Translations under genes and position numbers: made by a program
From: Candidatus Saganbacteria bacterium
GTDB lineage: Bacteria; Margulisbacteria; WOR-1; XYC2-FULL-46-14; WPAF01
Assembly (NCBI GenBank): GCA_009772965.1
Contig: WPAF01000011.1
Coordinates: 1 to 53,325 of the forward strand
Direction of reading: 5' to 3'
Length of the DNA: 53,325 nucleotides
Shown here: piece after piece, positions 33,083-41,939 of the stretch
How the letters are laid out: the number at the start of each line of letters is the position of its first letter
How positions within the stretch are numbered: the first letter of the stretch is position 1
The notes under the pieces: model-generated
Told to the model about the DNA's origin: nothing
Databases searched by the model: none
What the model saw: the letters and a program-made list of their open reading frames with translations, nothing else

Positions 33083-34965
33083 TTATTATTTAAAATCTTA
33101 ACCAATCCCATTGAAACAGCAGCCCCAACAACAACCCCCAGCACCAGGCCATTTATTGATCTAATAATCGAAATCAAAATAGGCGTGTGGATGTGGGTAA
33201 AAGAATTAATTAACGATATCGGGCCAATTACGCCAACCGCGAGAAAAAGCCATAGCCAGTCCTTTTTTCCCTTTAAAAGCATTATTCCCGCCATGATTAA
33301 AAACGGATACCCGATTAAAAATTCTTTTGTCCTTGGGCGAATGCCCAGCACAACCTCCAAAAAGGATCTGAATATTTTTTCAAATTGGGGAACTGGCAGG
33401 GTAAAATTCCCTGATCTTGCCAGCAGTATGCCAAATCCCGCAAGTAATAAGACTCCCAAGAAAATGCTGTAGACCGGCACTTTTTGGTTGAGCAGCCCCA
33501 TAATTTTTTCCTTTGACCTCGGAATAAAATATAAAACTATAACCAATACTGGAAGTACCAATGCTATTTTAATTCCAATAAATCCCTGCGCCCCCAGCAT
33601 AAAACTGGTATTTGCCAAAAGCCCGATTATTAAAAATACGCCGATCGCGCATTCTGAAATTACGTTTACCATTATATAAATAGAATTAAATATAATATTT
33701 GATGAGGGAAGATATAACTGTTTTTTGTTATATTGGGAGATAACCGCATATGAAGGCACAACTACTGCCGCTAAAAATGCCAGCACTTTTTCTAAAAGGA
33801 AATTATTGGTGCCCGCAAAAATTATCATTACCGGAGAAGCCGCAAGGCAAGCTAAAACCACATACCACGGCAAAGGAATAAATGCTTCAACCAATAAAAT
33901 AATAAAAACTAAAACTCCCATTCCCATTAAAGTTGTTTGCCAAGGAGTTGAGCTTACAATAGCGGGGGCTGAAGCTTTCCCAAAAGAATATCCGCCCTTT
34001 TCAATTAATGTTTTCAACTCTTTTAAATATTGGAGGTTATACTTTACCGGATCTTCTGTTATTTGCGGCGGCAAAAAAGGCCTTACATAAATCAGCCGTA
34101 TACTTCTTTCTTTTATTGCCCGATTGAACCTGATTAAGGCTTCGTCTTTATTGATCTTTAAAAGCTCATCCTTCGGCACGCTGTGCACTCTTACAATCTC
34201 AACACCCATCAGCTTTTTTAACTGCGAGTCGCCATCTTGTTTTATTATTTCCACATTGCCGTATTTGATTTTATTTTGTTTTAATGCTTGGGCTAAAACA
34301 GATATCTTTTCCGGATACCCGAGTATTTCATCACCGTCAAAAATCACGGTATCATGGTTTTTAAATTCGTTTACATTTTTTCCCACATCGCATCTTATGT
34401 CGTTTTTTATCCTTGGAATAATCCTAAATCCTTTTCTAGTTAAATGGCTCTCAACCACTTCAGAAAAGCCAACCCCCAAATCGCCCAAATAAACATCCGT
34501 TGAATTTATCTCAATCACATTATCGCTTAGTTTTTTTATACCTTTTTTGGGAAGGGCAATTAAAAGATTCCTTTCAATTCTTTTTCCTGCTTCAGGATTA
34601 AAACAGATCAGATAAGAATTGTCTGGCTTAATCGGCTTGTTTGCAATCGCATTGTGTAAATATCCGCTTTTTAAAATCCCGGCTCCGCTTGCGTAATACA
34701 CTTCACCCAAAACATTTGCATCTGACAGCTTTTCTTCGCTTAAGCCGATTGAAGCTATCCCTAGTTTTTTTAAATCGTTTAACAGCTTATCAACCGGATA
34801 TTTTGAAAGGGCGGACAGCATTTGTATGTCGCGCAGATCCATAACCAACTCAACCGTTTTGCTGGAAGATTCCGAAACGTGGCGGGTGTAAGCCAGGTAT
34901 CCGGAAACAATCACGGCCGCTGTCAGGGCAATGCCCAATAAAATCCTAATTACTCTTTCAAACAT
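33070..34965 (-). CDS. DUF5693 family membrane protein
   Basis: 631 residues. A first hydrophobic helix (about 7-25) anchors a large soluble region (about 30-330: ELVMDLRDIQMLS, KKLGIASIGLSEEKL, DNVIEINSTDVYLGDLGVGFSE), probably outside the cytoplasm. The C-terminal half (about 340-625) has about eight to ten hydrophobic helices. This layout is that of DUF5693, often found next to csaB in Firmicutes and relatives. Its role is unknown but the association suggests export or assembly of a wall polymer. It overlaps prfB by 8 bp. Here it is separated from csaB by the MNT/HEPN pair and the DUF1565-type gene. Confidence 0.8.
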   Translation of the reverse strand: MFERVIRILLGIALTAAVIVSGYLAYTRHVSESSSKTVELVMDLRDIQMLSALSKYPVDKLLNDLKKLGIASIGLSEEKLSDANVLGEVYYASGAGILKSGYLHNAIANKPIKPDNSYLICFNPEAGKRIERNLLIALPKKGIKKLSDNVIEINSTDVYLGDLGVGFSEVVESHLTRKGFRIIPRIKNDIRCDVGKNVNEFKNHDTVIFDGDEILGYPEKISVLAQALKQNKIKYGNVEIIKQDGDSQLKKLMGVEIVRVHSVPKDELLKINKDEALIRFNRAIKERSIRLIYVRPFLPPQITEDPVKYNLQYLKELKTLIEKGGYSFGKASAPAIVSSTPWQTTLMGMGVLVFIILLVEAFIPLPWYVVLACLAASPVMIIFAGTNNFLLEKVLAFLAAVVVPSYAVISQYNKKQLYLPSSNIIFNSIYIMVNVISECAIGVFLIIGLLANTSFMLGAQGFIGIKIALVLPVLVIVLYFIPRSKEKIMGLLNQKVPVYSIFLGVLLLAGFGILLARSGNFTLPVPQFEKIFRSFLEVVLGIRPRTKEFLIGYPFLIMAGIMLLKGKKDWLWLFLAVGVIGPISLINSFTHIHTPILISIIRSINGLVLGVVVGAAVSMGLVKILNNKRNS

Positions 34966-36046
34966 TTTTATCCCCCTTCAGCATGGCTTCAATAAAAATA
35001 TCTATATCCCCGTCAATAACTTTTTGCACGTTGCCCACTTCGCATCCTGTCCTATGGTCTTTGACCATTGTATATGGATGGAAAACATACGATCTGATCT
35101 GGCTGCCCCATTCAATCGCTTTTCTCTCGCCCCTCAATTCTTCAATTTTTTCCTTCCTCTGGGCAAGCGTCATTTCATACAGCCGCGCTTTAATGACCTT
35201 CATGGCTGTTTCGCGGTTTGCCTGCTGGCTCCTGTCTGATTGCGATTGGGCGACAATTCCGGTTGGAAGATGGGTGATCCTGATTGCCGAGCTTACTTTA
35301 TTTACATTTTGCCCGCCGGGGCCTGATGCGCGGTAAGTATCTACCCGTAAATCCGCGGGATCAATATTAACTTCTATGTCTTCAGTAATTTCAGGGATGA
35401 CTTCAACTGAAACAAACGAGGTATGCCTTTTCCCTTCTGAAGAAAATGGAGAAATCCTGACCAGCCGATGGACGCCCTTTTCGCATTTTAAGTGGCCGTA
35501 AGCATAATTCCCGTTTATAAAAACGGTCACGCTTTTAATGCCCGCTTCATCACCATAGGATATTTCAGAAATATCCACCTTATATCCTTTTGTTTCAGCC
35601 CAGCGCACATACATCCGAAAAAGTATTTGCGCCCAATCTTGAGAGTCAGTGCCTCCCGCCCCGGAGTTAATTGAAAGTATCGCATTATTTTTATCATATT
35701 CACCGGACAAAAGGGCATTCAATTCCATTTGCTCAGCACTTTTTGTTAATTTTAAAAGCTCCAGCCTAAGTTCTTTTTCGTCATCTTCTTTCGCCATCTT
35801 AAGGAGAGTTTCAAGATCATTGGTTTGCGCTAAAACTGCCTTATAATCAGATACTTCTTTTTCTAAATCCGACAACTCTTTTAAAATTTTTTTTGCCTTG
35901 TTCGGCTCATTCCACAAATCTGGTTCTTGGGAAACTTTTCTAAGCTCATCAATATTCTTGCTTTTCTCAGGAATTTTCAGGTACTTCCCGATTTTTTCTA
36001 TCTTTTCTTTCAATTCTTTTTGTTGTTTTATTATGTCATCGATCAT
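34958..36046 (-). CDS. prfB: Peptide chain release factor 2
   Basis: Recognises UGA and UAA stop codons and releases the nascent chain. 362 residues from the ATG at 36046. The GGQ loop is in RASGPGGQNVNKV, and the tRNA-mimicry/decoding region has QEPDLWNEPNKA near the N-terminus and SPFSSEGKRHTSF. An in-frame extension to 36151 would pass through a palindrome and is rejected. The programmed +1 frameshift common near codon 26 in RF2 genes is absent: the ORF runs continuously through that region. GGGAAAG lies 5' of the ATG. It follows secA, as in many bacteria, except for the ATPase gene in between. Confidence 0.94.
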   Translation of the reverse strand: MIDDIIKQQKELKEKIEKIGKYLKIPEKSKNIDELRKVSQEPDLWNEPNKAKKILKELSDLEKEVSDYKAVLAQTNDLETLLKMAKEDDEKELRLELLKLTKSAEQMELNALLSGEYDKNNAILSINSGAGGTDSQDWAQILFRMYVRWAETKGYKVDISEISYGDEAGIKSVTVFINGNYAYGHLKCEKGVHRLVRISPFSSEGKRHTSFVSVEVIPEITEDIEVNIDPADLRVDTYRASGPGGQNVNKVSSAIRITHLPTGIVAQSQSDRSQQANRETAMKVIKARLYEMTLAQRKEKIEELRGERKAIEWGSQIRSYVFHPYTMVKDHRTGCEVGNVQKVIDGDIDIFIEAMLKGDKNV

Positions 36047-36060
36047 GTTATTGCTTTCCC

Positions 36061-36082
36061 GCCTGCCTGCCGGCAGGCAGGC
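36061..36082. repeat. Perfect 22-bp palindrome in the prfB leader
   Basis: GCCTGCCTGCC (36061-36071) directly followed by its reverse complement (36072-36082), with no loop bases. It lies 14 bp from the prfB ATG, between prfB and the ATPase stop at 36114. In RNA the stem could form close to the ribosome binding site. A shorter relative occurs at 33038-33053. Confidence 0.75.
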
Positions 36083-36113
36083 AACACTTCTTATACTTTT
36101 TCCCGCTTTGGCA

Positions 36114-37385
36114 TTACAAAAGCCATTTCCAGAAAGGAATACAATTAACAATATGCCCTTTCATTTCCATTTTAGACTCAAATTCCCAAGTAATCACAGT
36201 AAGGTTAGAACATTTTAGCTCTTTAGCTGCTTTTAACAGTGAGTTTAATTCGCGTTCGGCAATTTCTGAAAGATTGTGGGCATAAGTTACCTGTATAATT
36301 TCTTTCACTATTTGGTTGCGCATAACGACAAAATCAACTTCATGCTGCAAATAATCCTTCCAGTAAAAAATTTCTAATAATGGGTCATGGAAACGCTTCC
36401 GCTCCAGCTCTCCCCAAACTGCTTGTTCCATCAAAGAGCCTAAATTTTGAGAAAAAACATTTGAAAATCGAGAACAAAAATAGGTGTCAATTATATAAGC
36501 TTTTTTAGCCGCTTGAATCCTGCGCTTTACATTAGGGGAACATAATTCAACAGTTGAAAGAAAAAAAGTCGACTCCAGCCAATGCATATAACGGATAATA
36601 GTTGCTTTTCCCGCTCCATGCCCCAGGCTCTTTAAAGTATTGGCTAATTTTGTGTAAGTATAAGTGCGAGTATTCAAAATCAATCGCAAAAGATCCTTTA
36701 ATGCTTCCGCATTTCTTAAGTGATAGCGTTCAATCACATCTCTCAATACAAAAGTATTATAATATTCAGTAAGCAAGAGCGGCTTAATTCCTTCTTCGGC
36801 CAGAACAATTTCGGGCAACCCTCCAAATGTAATGTATTCTCTCGCAGTATTAAGAACTTGAGGAATAGCAGTTTCCTGCAAATTTAGTCCTTTAAACTGA
36901 ATAAATTCGCGCCAATTAAGAGGAGATATTTGGATAGAAAGTGTTTGTCCCCTCAATTCAGTAGGAATTTCTTTGGAAGAAAGCTTGGAAGAAGAACCTG
37001 ATAAAATAAGATGGTAAGGGGTAGTTTCATTAACACGCCTTGCCCAAACACTCCAGCCTGGAATCTCTTGAATTTCATCCAGCAAAAGCACCAAAGGCTG
37101 CGATCCTTTTAATTCTTTTATTACTTCAATTAACCGGCTTAGCACTTGGACATCCGCCGGCAAACGTTCATCTTCAAAATTAATATATATACACTGTTGT
37201 TTGCCGTACCCTTTAGCAAAATCAAACAAGGTAAAAGTTTTTCCAGTTCTACGAAAACCTATTACAGAAAGAATTTTTTTTATCTTAGGGTCGAAAAATT
37301 CACTCAATTTTATAGTTCGAGGTTTCACTAAAGGAAAAGGCTCACTCCACCATGTTTTAATAATTTCCTCTAAAAGCCGCTTCAT
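36114..37385 (-). CDS. AAA_14/DUF4143-type ATPase
   Basis: 423 residues from ATG 37385, which has a perfect AAGGAGG (37391-37397) 5 nt upstream; the longer ORF start at 37406 lacks this. Walker A is GFRRTGKTFTLF, Walker B is LVLLLDEIQEIPGW, with sensor-like LILSGSSSKLSS. The C-terminal DUF4143 region has FFLSTVELC and an endonuclease-like stretch SLMEQAVWGELER, then YWKDYLQHEVDFVV. These ATPases are widespread and sporadic in bacteria and archaea. The role is unclear; a defence or mobile role is often suspected. It sits between secA and prfB, a normally tight pair, and has its own ribosome binding site, so it looks like an insertion. Confidence 0.85.
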   Translation of the reverse strand: MKRLLEEIIKTWWSEPFPLVKPRTIKLSEFFDPKIKKILSVIGFRRTGKTFTLFDFAKGYGKQQCIYINFEDERLPADVQVLSRLIEVIKELKGSQPLVLLLDEIQEIPGWSVWARRVNETTPYHLILSGSSSKLSSKEIPTELRGQTLSIQISPLNWREFIQFKGLNLQETAIPQVLNTAREYITFGGLPEIVLAEEGIKPLLLTEYYNTFVLRDVIERYHLRNAEALKDLLRLILNTRTYTYTKLANTLKSLGHGAGKATIIRYMHWLESTFFLSTVELCSPNVKRRIQAAKKAYIIDTYFCSRFSNVFSQNLGSLMEQAVWGELERKRFHDPLLEIFYWKDYLQHEVDFVVMRNQIVKEIIQVTYAHNLSEIAERELNSLLKAAKELKCSNLTVITWEFESKMEMKGHIVNCIPFWKWLL

Positions 37386-37450
37386 AACTACCTCCTTATG
37401 GAACAATATTCGCTATTATTGTTTCATAATAACCCTATTTAAGTGAAATA

Positions 37451-39949
37451 TCAAGACTGTAGTCCGCAACACTTCTTATATTTTTTCCCGCTGCCGCAAG
37501 GGCACGGGTCATTGCGCCCAACCTTTATATCCCCTGTTTTTGGCGCGGATCTACCTGTTTTAACCGCTTCTCCATAAGTAATTTGCTTTTTCTTCGGCAA
37601 AAGGTCTTCTCCCCCTCTTGCAATCTGCACCCTGAGTATCATGCTGATTATTTCTTCCCTGGACGCGGACATCATTTCCTGGAACATTTTATACCCTTCA
37701 ATTTTATATTCAATCAATGGGTCGCGACCGCCATAACCCCTCAACCCAATCCCTTCTTTTAAATTGTCCATGTTGTCAAGCTGTTCAATCCACTTTGAAT
37801 CTATAACCCTCAACATTACAATCCTTTCAAGGTCTCTCATGGCAGGGGAAGATATTTCCTGCTCCCTCATTTCATACGCGCGGGTAAAAGTATCAATTAA
37901 AGACTGTTTTATCATCACTTTATCATCCAGCTCTTTTACCGCTTCAATGCCTGTAATCGGAACAATTTCTCCAATCGCTGAAATCAGCCCGTCATAATCC
38001 CATTCTTTGCCGGCTAAAAATGCTTCAATTTTTTCAGATATCATTGTGTCAAGCATTTCAATTATTTTTTGTTTTAAATCTTTTCCTTCAAGTATCCTCC
38101 TGCGCAAAGAATAGATCGTGTCTCTTTGCTTATTCATGACGTCGTCAAACTCAAGGATTTGTTTCCTGATGCTAAAGTGGTATTGCTCTACTTTTTTCTG
38201 CGCATTTTCAATGGCTCTTGAAATTAAAGGGTGCTCAATCGGAGTTCCTTCTTCTATTCCAAGCCGACTCATTACCCCTGCAATGCGATCTGAGCCAAAG
38301 AGGCGCATCAGCTCATCTTCTAAAGCCACATAAAATTTTGTTGAGCCAGGGTCACCTTGTCTTCCGGATCGTCCTCGAAGCTGGTTGTCAATCCTTCTTG
38401 ACTCGTGCCTTTCGGTGCCGATTACATGCAGTCCGCCAACCTCAACCACACCTTCGCCAAGGACTATATCTGTTCCCCTTCCTGCCATGTTAGTTGAAAT
38501 CGTCACCGCCGATTTTTGCCCCGCCCTGCTTATTATTTCAGCTTCCCTTTCATGCTGTTTGGCATTTAAAACATGGTGCGCGATGCTTTTTTTATAAAGC
38601 AAATCGGCCAAGGCTTCAGAGTTTTCTATTGATACCGTTCCAACTAAAAGCGGCTGTCCGGTTTTGTGCCGCTTTTCAATTTCAGAAACTACCGCCTGGA
38701 ATTTTTCTTTTTTTGTTTTATAAATAACATCAGAAATGTCGCTCCTGATCATTTTTTTGTGGGTCGGGATTTCCAAAACTTCAAGATTATATATTTTCCA
38801 AAATTCCGCTTCTTCGGTTTTTGCAGTACCGGTCATACCGGCAAGTTTTTTATAAAGGCGGAAATAATTTTGGAATGTGATGGTCGCGAGAGTTTGCGAT
38901 TCTTCGCGTATCTGCACTTTTTCCTTGGCTTCTATCGCCTGGTGCAGGCCGTCGCTATAACGCCTTCCGGTCATCAGGCGCCCTGTAAACTCATCTACAA
39001 TAATAATTTCTCCGTCTTTAATGACATAATCAACATCTTTTTTAAACATATGGCGGGCTTTCAGCGATTGGAGTATTTGATGAGCAATGGCCATATGCTC
39101 AACATCAAAGAGGTATTCAACGCCCAATAATTTTTCTACTTTCTTTACGCCCGCTTCAGTCAATACCGCGTTTTTTGTTTTTTCATCCGTTGTAAAATCC
39201 GTTTCCTGCGCGAGCCGCGTGGTGATGCTGTCTGCTTTAAAATAAGTATCAACCTTGTCTTCAACCATTCCTGAAATGATCAGCGGAGTTCTGGCTTCGT
39301 CAACTAAAATAGAATCAACTTCGTCAACAATCGCGTAGTTTAATTCCCTCTGGACGCAGTCTTCAATTGAAATCGCCATGTTGTCGCGGAGATAATCAAA
39401 CCCAAATTCATTGTTTGTGCCGTAAGTTATATCGCAGTTGTATTCTATTTTTCTTTCAAAAGGCTGGAGATTGTGCTGGATAACCCCAACCGATAACCCC
39501 AAAAATTTATAAACCGGCCCCATCCACTCAGCATCCCTTTTTGCCAGGTAATCGTTAACGGTTATTACATGGACTCCTTTGCCTGAAAGCGCGTTGAGAT
39601 AAACAGGCAGAGTCGCGGCAAGGGTTTTTCCCTCTCCCGTTTTCATTTCCGCGATTTTTCCCTGGTGCAAAACTATGCCGCCCAATAGCTGGACATCAAA
39701 ATGGCGCAGCCCAATGGTGCGGCCAGACGCTTCCCTGACTAACGCAAATGCTTCCGGAAGGATCGCTTCAATTGATTCGCCGCTTGACAGGCGATTTTTA
39801 AATTCAGCGGTTTTGGCGCGCAAGGCTTCATCAGATAATTGCTTGAGCGGACTTTCAAAAGAATTTATGAGGTTAATTGCTTCCCTAAGCTTTGAAAGCT
39901 TTTTTTCATCTGAATCGCCGATAAGCCCAAAAAGCCATTTAAATACCAT
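37451..39949 (-). CDS. secA: Preprotein translocase ATPase SecA
   Basis: Motor protein that drives proteins through SecYEG. 832 residues, normal. The Walker A is [15 protein letters not shown], followed by the helicase-like motifs [46 protein letters not shown] and [17 protein letters not shown]. The C-terminal zinc-binding SEC-C tail is [18 protein letters not shown]. It starts 1 bp after the hpf stop. SecG is encoded at 2966 in the same window. Products of the exported genes in this window depend on it. Confidence 0.97.
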   Translation of the reverse strand: MVFKWLFGLIGDSDEKKLSKLREAINLINSFESPLKQLSDEALRAKTAEFKNRLSSGESIEAILPEAFALVREASGRTIGLRHFDVQLLGGIVLHQGKIAEMKTGEGKTLAATLPVYLNALSGKGVHVITVNDYLAKRDAEWMGPVYKFLGLSVGVIQHNLQPFERKIEYNCDITYGTNNEFGFDYLRDNMAISIEDCVQRELNYAIVDEVDSILVDEARTPLIISGMVEDKVDTYFKADSITTRLAQETDFTTDEKTKNAVLTEAGVKKVEKLLGVEYLFDVEHMAIAHQILQSLKARHMFKKDVDYVIKDGEIIIVDEFTGRLMTGRRYSDGLHQAIEAKEKVQIREESQTLATITFQNYFRLYKKLAGMTGTAKTEEAEFWKIYNLEVLEIPTHKKMIRSDISDVIYKTKKEKFQAVVSEIEKRHKTGQPLLVGTVSIENSEALADLLYKKSIAHHVLNAKQHEREAEIISRAGQKSAVTISTNMAGRGTDIVLGEGVVEVGGLHVIGTERHESRRIDNQLRGRSGRQGDPGSTKFYVALEDELMRLFGSDRIAGVMSRLGIEEGTPIEHPLISRAIENAQKKVEQYHFSIRKQILEFDDVMNKQRDTIYSLRRRILEGKDLKQKIIEMLDTMISEKIEAFLAGKEWDYDGLISAIGEIVPITGIEAVKELDDKVMIKQSLIDTFTRAYEMREQEISSPAMRDLERIVMLRVIDSKWIEQLDNMDNLKEGIGLRGYGGRDPLIEYKIEGYKMFQEMMSASREEIISMILRVQIARGGEDLLPKKKQITYGEAVKTGRSAPKTGDIKVGRNDPCPCGSGKKYKKCCGLQS

Positions 39950-39950
39950 T

Positions 39951-40637
39951 TTAAAGAGTTGGTTCTATAAGACCAAGATTTCCGGACTTTCTTTTATAAA
40001 GAACATTTAATTCGTTAGTCGCCTGATTTTTAAAAGCTAAAAAAGACATATTATCTTTCATTAGTTTGCTTATTGCCAAATCTTCAGAAAATTCCTCAGC
40101 GCTCTCAGGTTCAATCACATGGTCATCATGCAAAACATTTATTTCAGCAGATTCTGCATTGCGAAACATAAAAAAACCGTGCCCCAGCTTATCGCATTCA
40201 AGCTTTGCTTCGTCCTTGGTCATTGCGGAAATATTAAATCTTTTTAGTTTAACCAGTTTAGGGCCTTTTGCTTCATCAATGGTCGGGACATAAGTCCTCA
40301 TCTCTTTTTTGATTTTCTCTCCCTCTCTCCTTGTTTCTTTGATGTGTTTTTCCTTATGCTTTTTTACCTGGCTTACAAGTTCTTCAAAAACCAAATCAAT
40401 CGCGGAATACATGTCCTGAGCCGCCTCGCTTGCCCTGATGATATTTTTCCCCGCCGCCCAAATGTTGACCTCACATACATGCCTGCGTTTTTGGTCGTCT
40501 ACTGACCTTGAATCAAGTATTACCTGCATTTTTTGGATGTTGCCGTAAAACTCTTTTAACTTGCTGATTTTTTTAAAAGCATAATCCCTTAAAGGTTCCG
40601 TCAATTCAATCCCGTGACCCTGAATATTTACCTGCAT
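39951..40637 (-). CDS. hpf: Ribosome hibernation promoting factor, long form, with duplicated C-terminal domain
   Basis: Binds the 30S subunit and dimerises ribosomes in stationary phase. The N-terminal domain (about 1-110) is standard: [19 protein letters not shown]. The usual long form is about 190 residues; this one has 228. The C-terminal dimerisation domain seems to be present twice: copy A (137-179, [20 protein letters not shown] then AEINVLHDD) and copy B (185-228, [20 protein letters not shown] then GLIEPTL). Only copy B keeps the final [15 protein letters not shown] site precedes the ATG. It lies 27 bp after comF and 1 bp before secA, the classical hpf-secA order. Confidence 0.93.
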   Translation of the reverse strand: MQVNIQGHGIELTEPLRDYAFKKISKLKEFYGNIQKMQVILDSRSVDDQKRRHVCEVNIWAAGKNIIRASEAAQDMYSAIDLVFEELVSQVKKHKEKHIKETRREGEKIKKEMRTYVPTIDEAKGPKLVKLKRFNISAMTKDEAKLECDKLGHGFFMFRNAESAEINVLHDDHVIEPESAEEFSEDLAISKLMKDNMSFLAFKNQATNELNVLYKRKSGNLGLIEPTL

Positions 40638-40664
40638 ATTTCAGCTCCTCTCATAAAAAGTATA

Positions 40665-41291
40665 TCATATGGAATAAGCCCTTGAAAGCGTTAAAACATG
40701 GACATTTTTTGCGCCATTTGTTTTTAATATTTTTGTGCATTCAGAAACAGTTGAACCCGTGGTATAAATGTCGTCAACCAGAAGGATGTTCCTGTCGCGC
40801 AAAAGGTTTGCACCCCTAACCTCAAAAGCCCCCTTAACATTTTTTATCCTTTCGTTCCTTGGCAGTTCAAACTGAGGATTTGTTTCTTTTACCCTAAAAA
40901 GCAGGCCTGATACCGTGGGCAAATTATAATGTTTTGAGATAGCGTGGGATAACAGCTCCGATTGGTTAAACCCTCTTTCTAGAAATTTTTTACTGTGCAA
41001 AGGAACCGGGACAATAAAATCAACTTTATTCATGTCCAGATTTTGGCTCAGATACTTTACCATAAAAGCTCCAAGCGGCTCAGCTAATCCGGTTTTATTT
41101 TTAAACTTAAATTTTAGGATCGCTGTTTTTAAAACCCCGTCATATTCGCCAACCGAATGGATAAACGCCGATGGCTTGAGAAATGAAATTTTTTGGGCGC
41201 AGCCTCCGCAAATAACCTTGTCGTTTGGGGATAAACATACTTCACAGCGCGGAGGAAACACCAAATCTAAAATTGACTTTAAAAATTGCAT
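40665..41291 (-). CDS. comF: ComF-family phosphoribosyltransferase-like protein
   Basis: 208 residues. The N-terminal zinc-finger-like cysteines are in PRCEVC and CGGC. The phosphoribosyltransferase core has VPVPLHSKKFLERGFNQSE and the PRPP-binding loop ILLVDDIYTTGSTVSECTKI. ComF relatives take part in DNA uptake (competence) in Gram-positive bacteria, but the family is broad and a DNA-uptake role here is inferred. It starts the long - strand run, 30 bp from a divergent + strand gene, with no clear ribosome binding site. Confidence 0.9.
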   Translation of the reverse strand: MQFLKSILDLVFPPRCEVCLSPNDKVICGGCAQKISFLKPSAFIHSVGEYDGVLKTAILKFKFKNKTGLAEPLGAFMVKYLSQNLDMNKVDFIVPVPLHSKKFLERGFNQSELLSHAISKHYNLPTVSGLLFRVKETNPQFELPRNERIKNVKGAFEVRGANLLRDRNILLVDDIYTTGSTVSECTKILKTNGAKNVHVLTLSRAYSI

Positions 41292-41321
41292 GGTTTGACC
41301 AATTATGTTATCATAACTCCT

Positions 41322-41939
41322 ATGACTTGGGAAGATATTATAACGCTTCTTGAACAGGGTGAAGGCCAGTCCGTTGAATTTGAAAAATACATCCCCTCCT
41401 CCGAAGATTTAGCCAGGGACATGGTTGCTTTTGCCAACTCCGACGGCGGAAAAATTGTCCTTGGGCTTGATGACAAAAATAAGCACTTGGTCGGGGTTGA
41501 GGCGGATGACAGCTTTAAAACTTTAATAAAAGAGCTTGGCGAAAAAAGGTGTTTCCCGAAAATTGACCCTTCAGTTGAGATGATCGCCCGCGGAGACAAA
41601 AAAATATTAGTAATCAATGTTTTGGAGGGTGATGAAAAACCATACAAAACAGACGACATTTGCTATTTGCGCGATGTCGGGCAGTCTCGTCCGGCAAAAG
41701 ATGAAGAAGAAAAACAAATAACCAACCCCTGGGGAGGGAAAGGATTAAACAAAAGACAGCTCAGAACCCTGCAGCTGATGCAGGAGCATGAAAGTATCAC
41801 CAACCGCGAATATCGTGAAGCTTTTAACGTATCGCACAAAACCGCCCACATCGAGCTCACCATGATGGCTGATAAAAAAATTGTCAAATCCGAAGGATCT
41901 GGAAGATCCACCTGCTACATACTCCCCAAAGAAGAATAA
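41322..41939 (+). CDS. AlbA_2/AAA_4-domain ATP-binding transcriptional-regulator-like protein
   Basis: 205 residues from the ATG at 41322. An upstream TTG at 41286 would overlap comF and is less likely. The N-terminal domain (about 5-125) is of the AlbA_2 (DUF1653-like, Schlafen-type) class: GEGQSVEFEKYIPS, DMVAFANSDGGKIVLGLDD, and YKTDDICYLRDVGQSRPA. The C-terminal 70 residues carry a winged-helix DNA-binding segment (NREYREAFNVSHKTAHIELT). It probably regulates genes in response to a nucleotide or other ligand, which is unknown. It is divergent from comF and lies directly upstream of the LptC gene with 0 bp between. Confidence 0.8.
   Translation: MTWEDIITLLEQGEGQSVEFEKYIPSSEDLARDMVAFANSDGGKIVLGLDDKNKHLVGVEADDSFKTLIKELGEKRCFPKIDPSVEMIARGDKKILVINVLEGDEKPYKTDDICYLRDVGQSRPAKDEEEKQITNPWGGKGLNKRQLRTLQLMQEHESITNREYREAFNVSHKTAHIELTMMADKKIVKSEGSGRSTCYILPKEE

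Noticed and set aside
36046-36151. N-terminal extension of prfB (start at 36151)
   Set aside because: It would be encoded partly by the 22-bp palindrome and is not like RF2. The ATG at 36046 gives a normal N-terminus with a purine-rich site upstream.
41286-41322. TTG start for the AlbA_2-type gene at 41286
   Set aside because: It would overlap the divergent comF start and adds residues with no family support; the ATG at 41322 is favoured.
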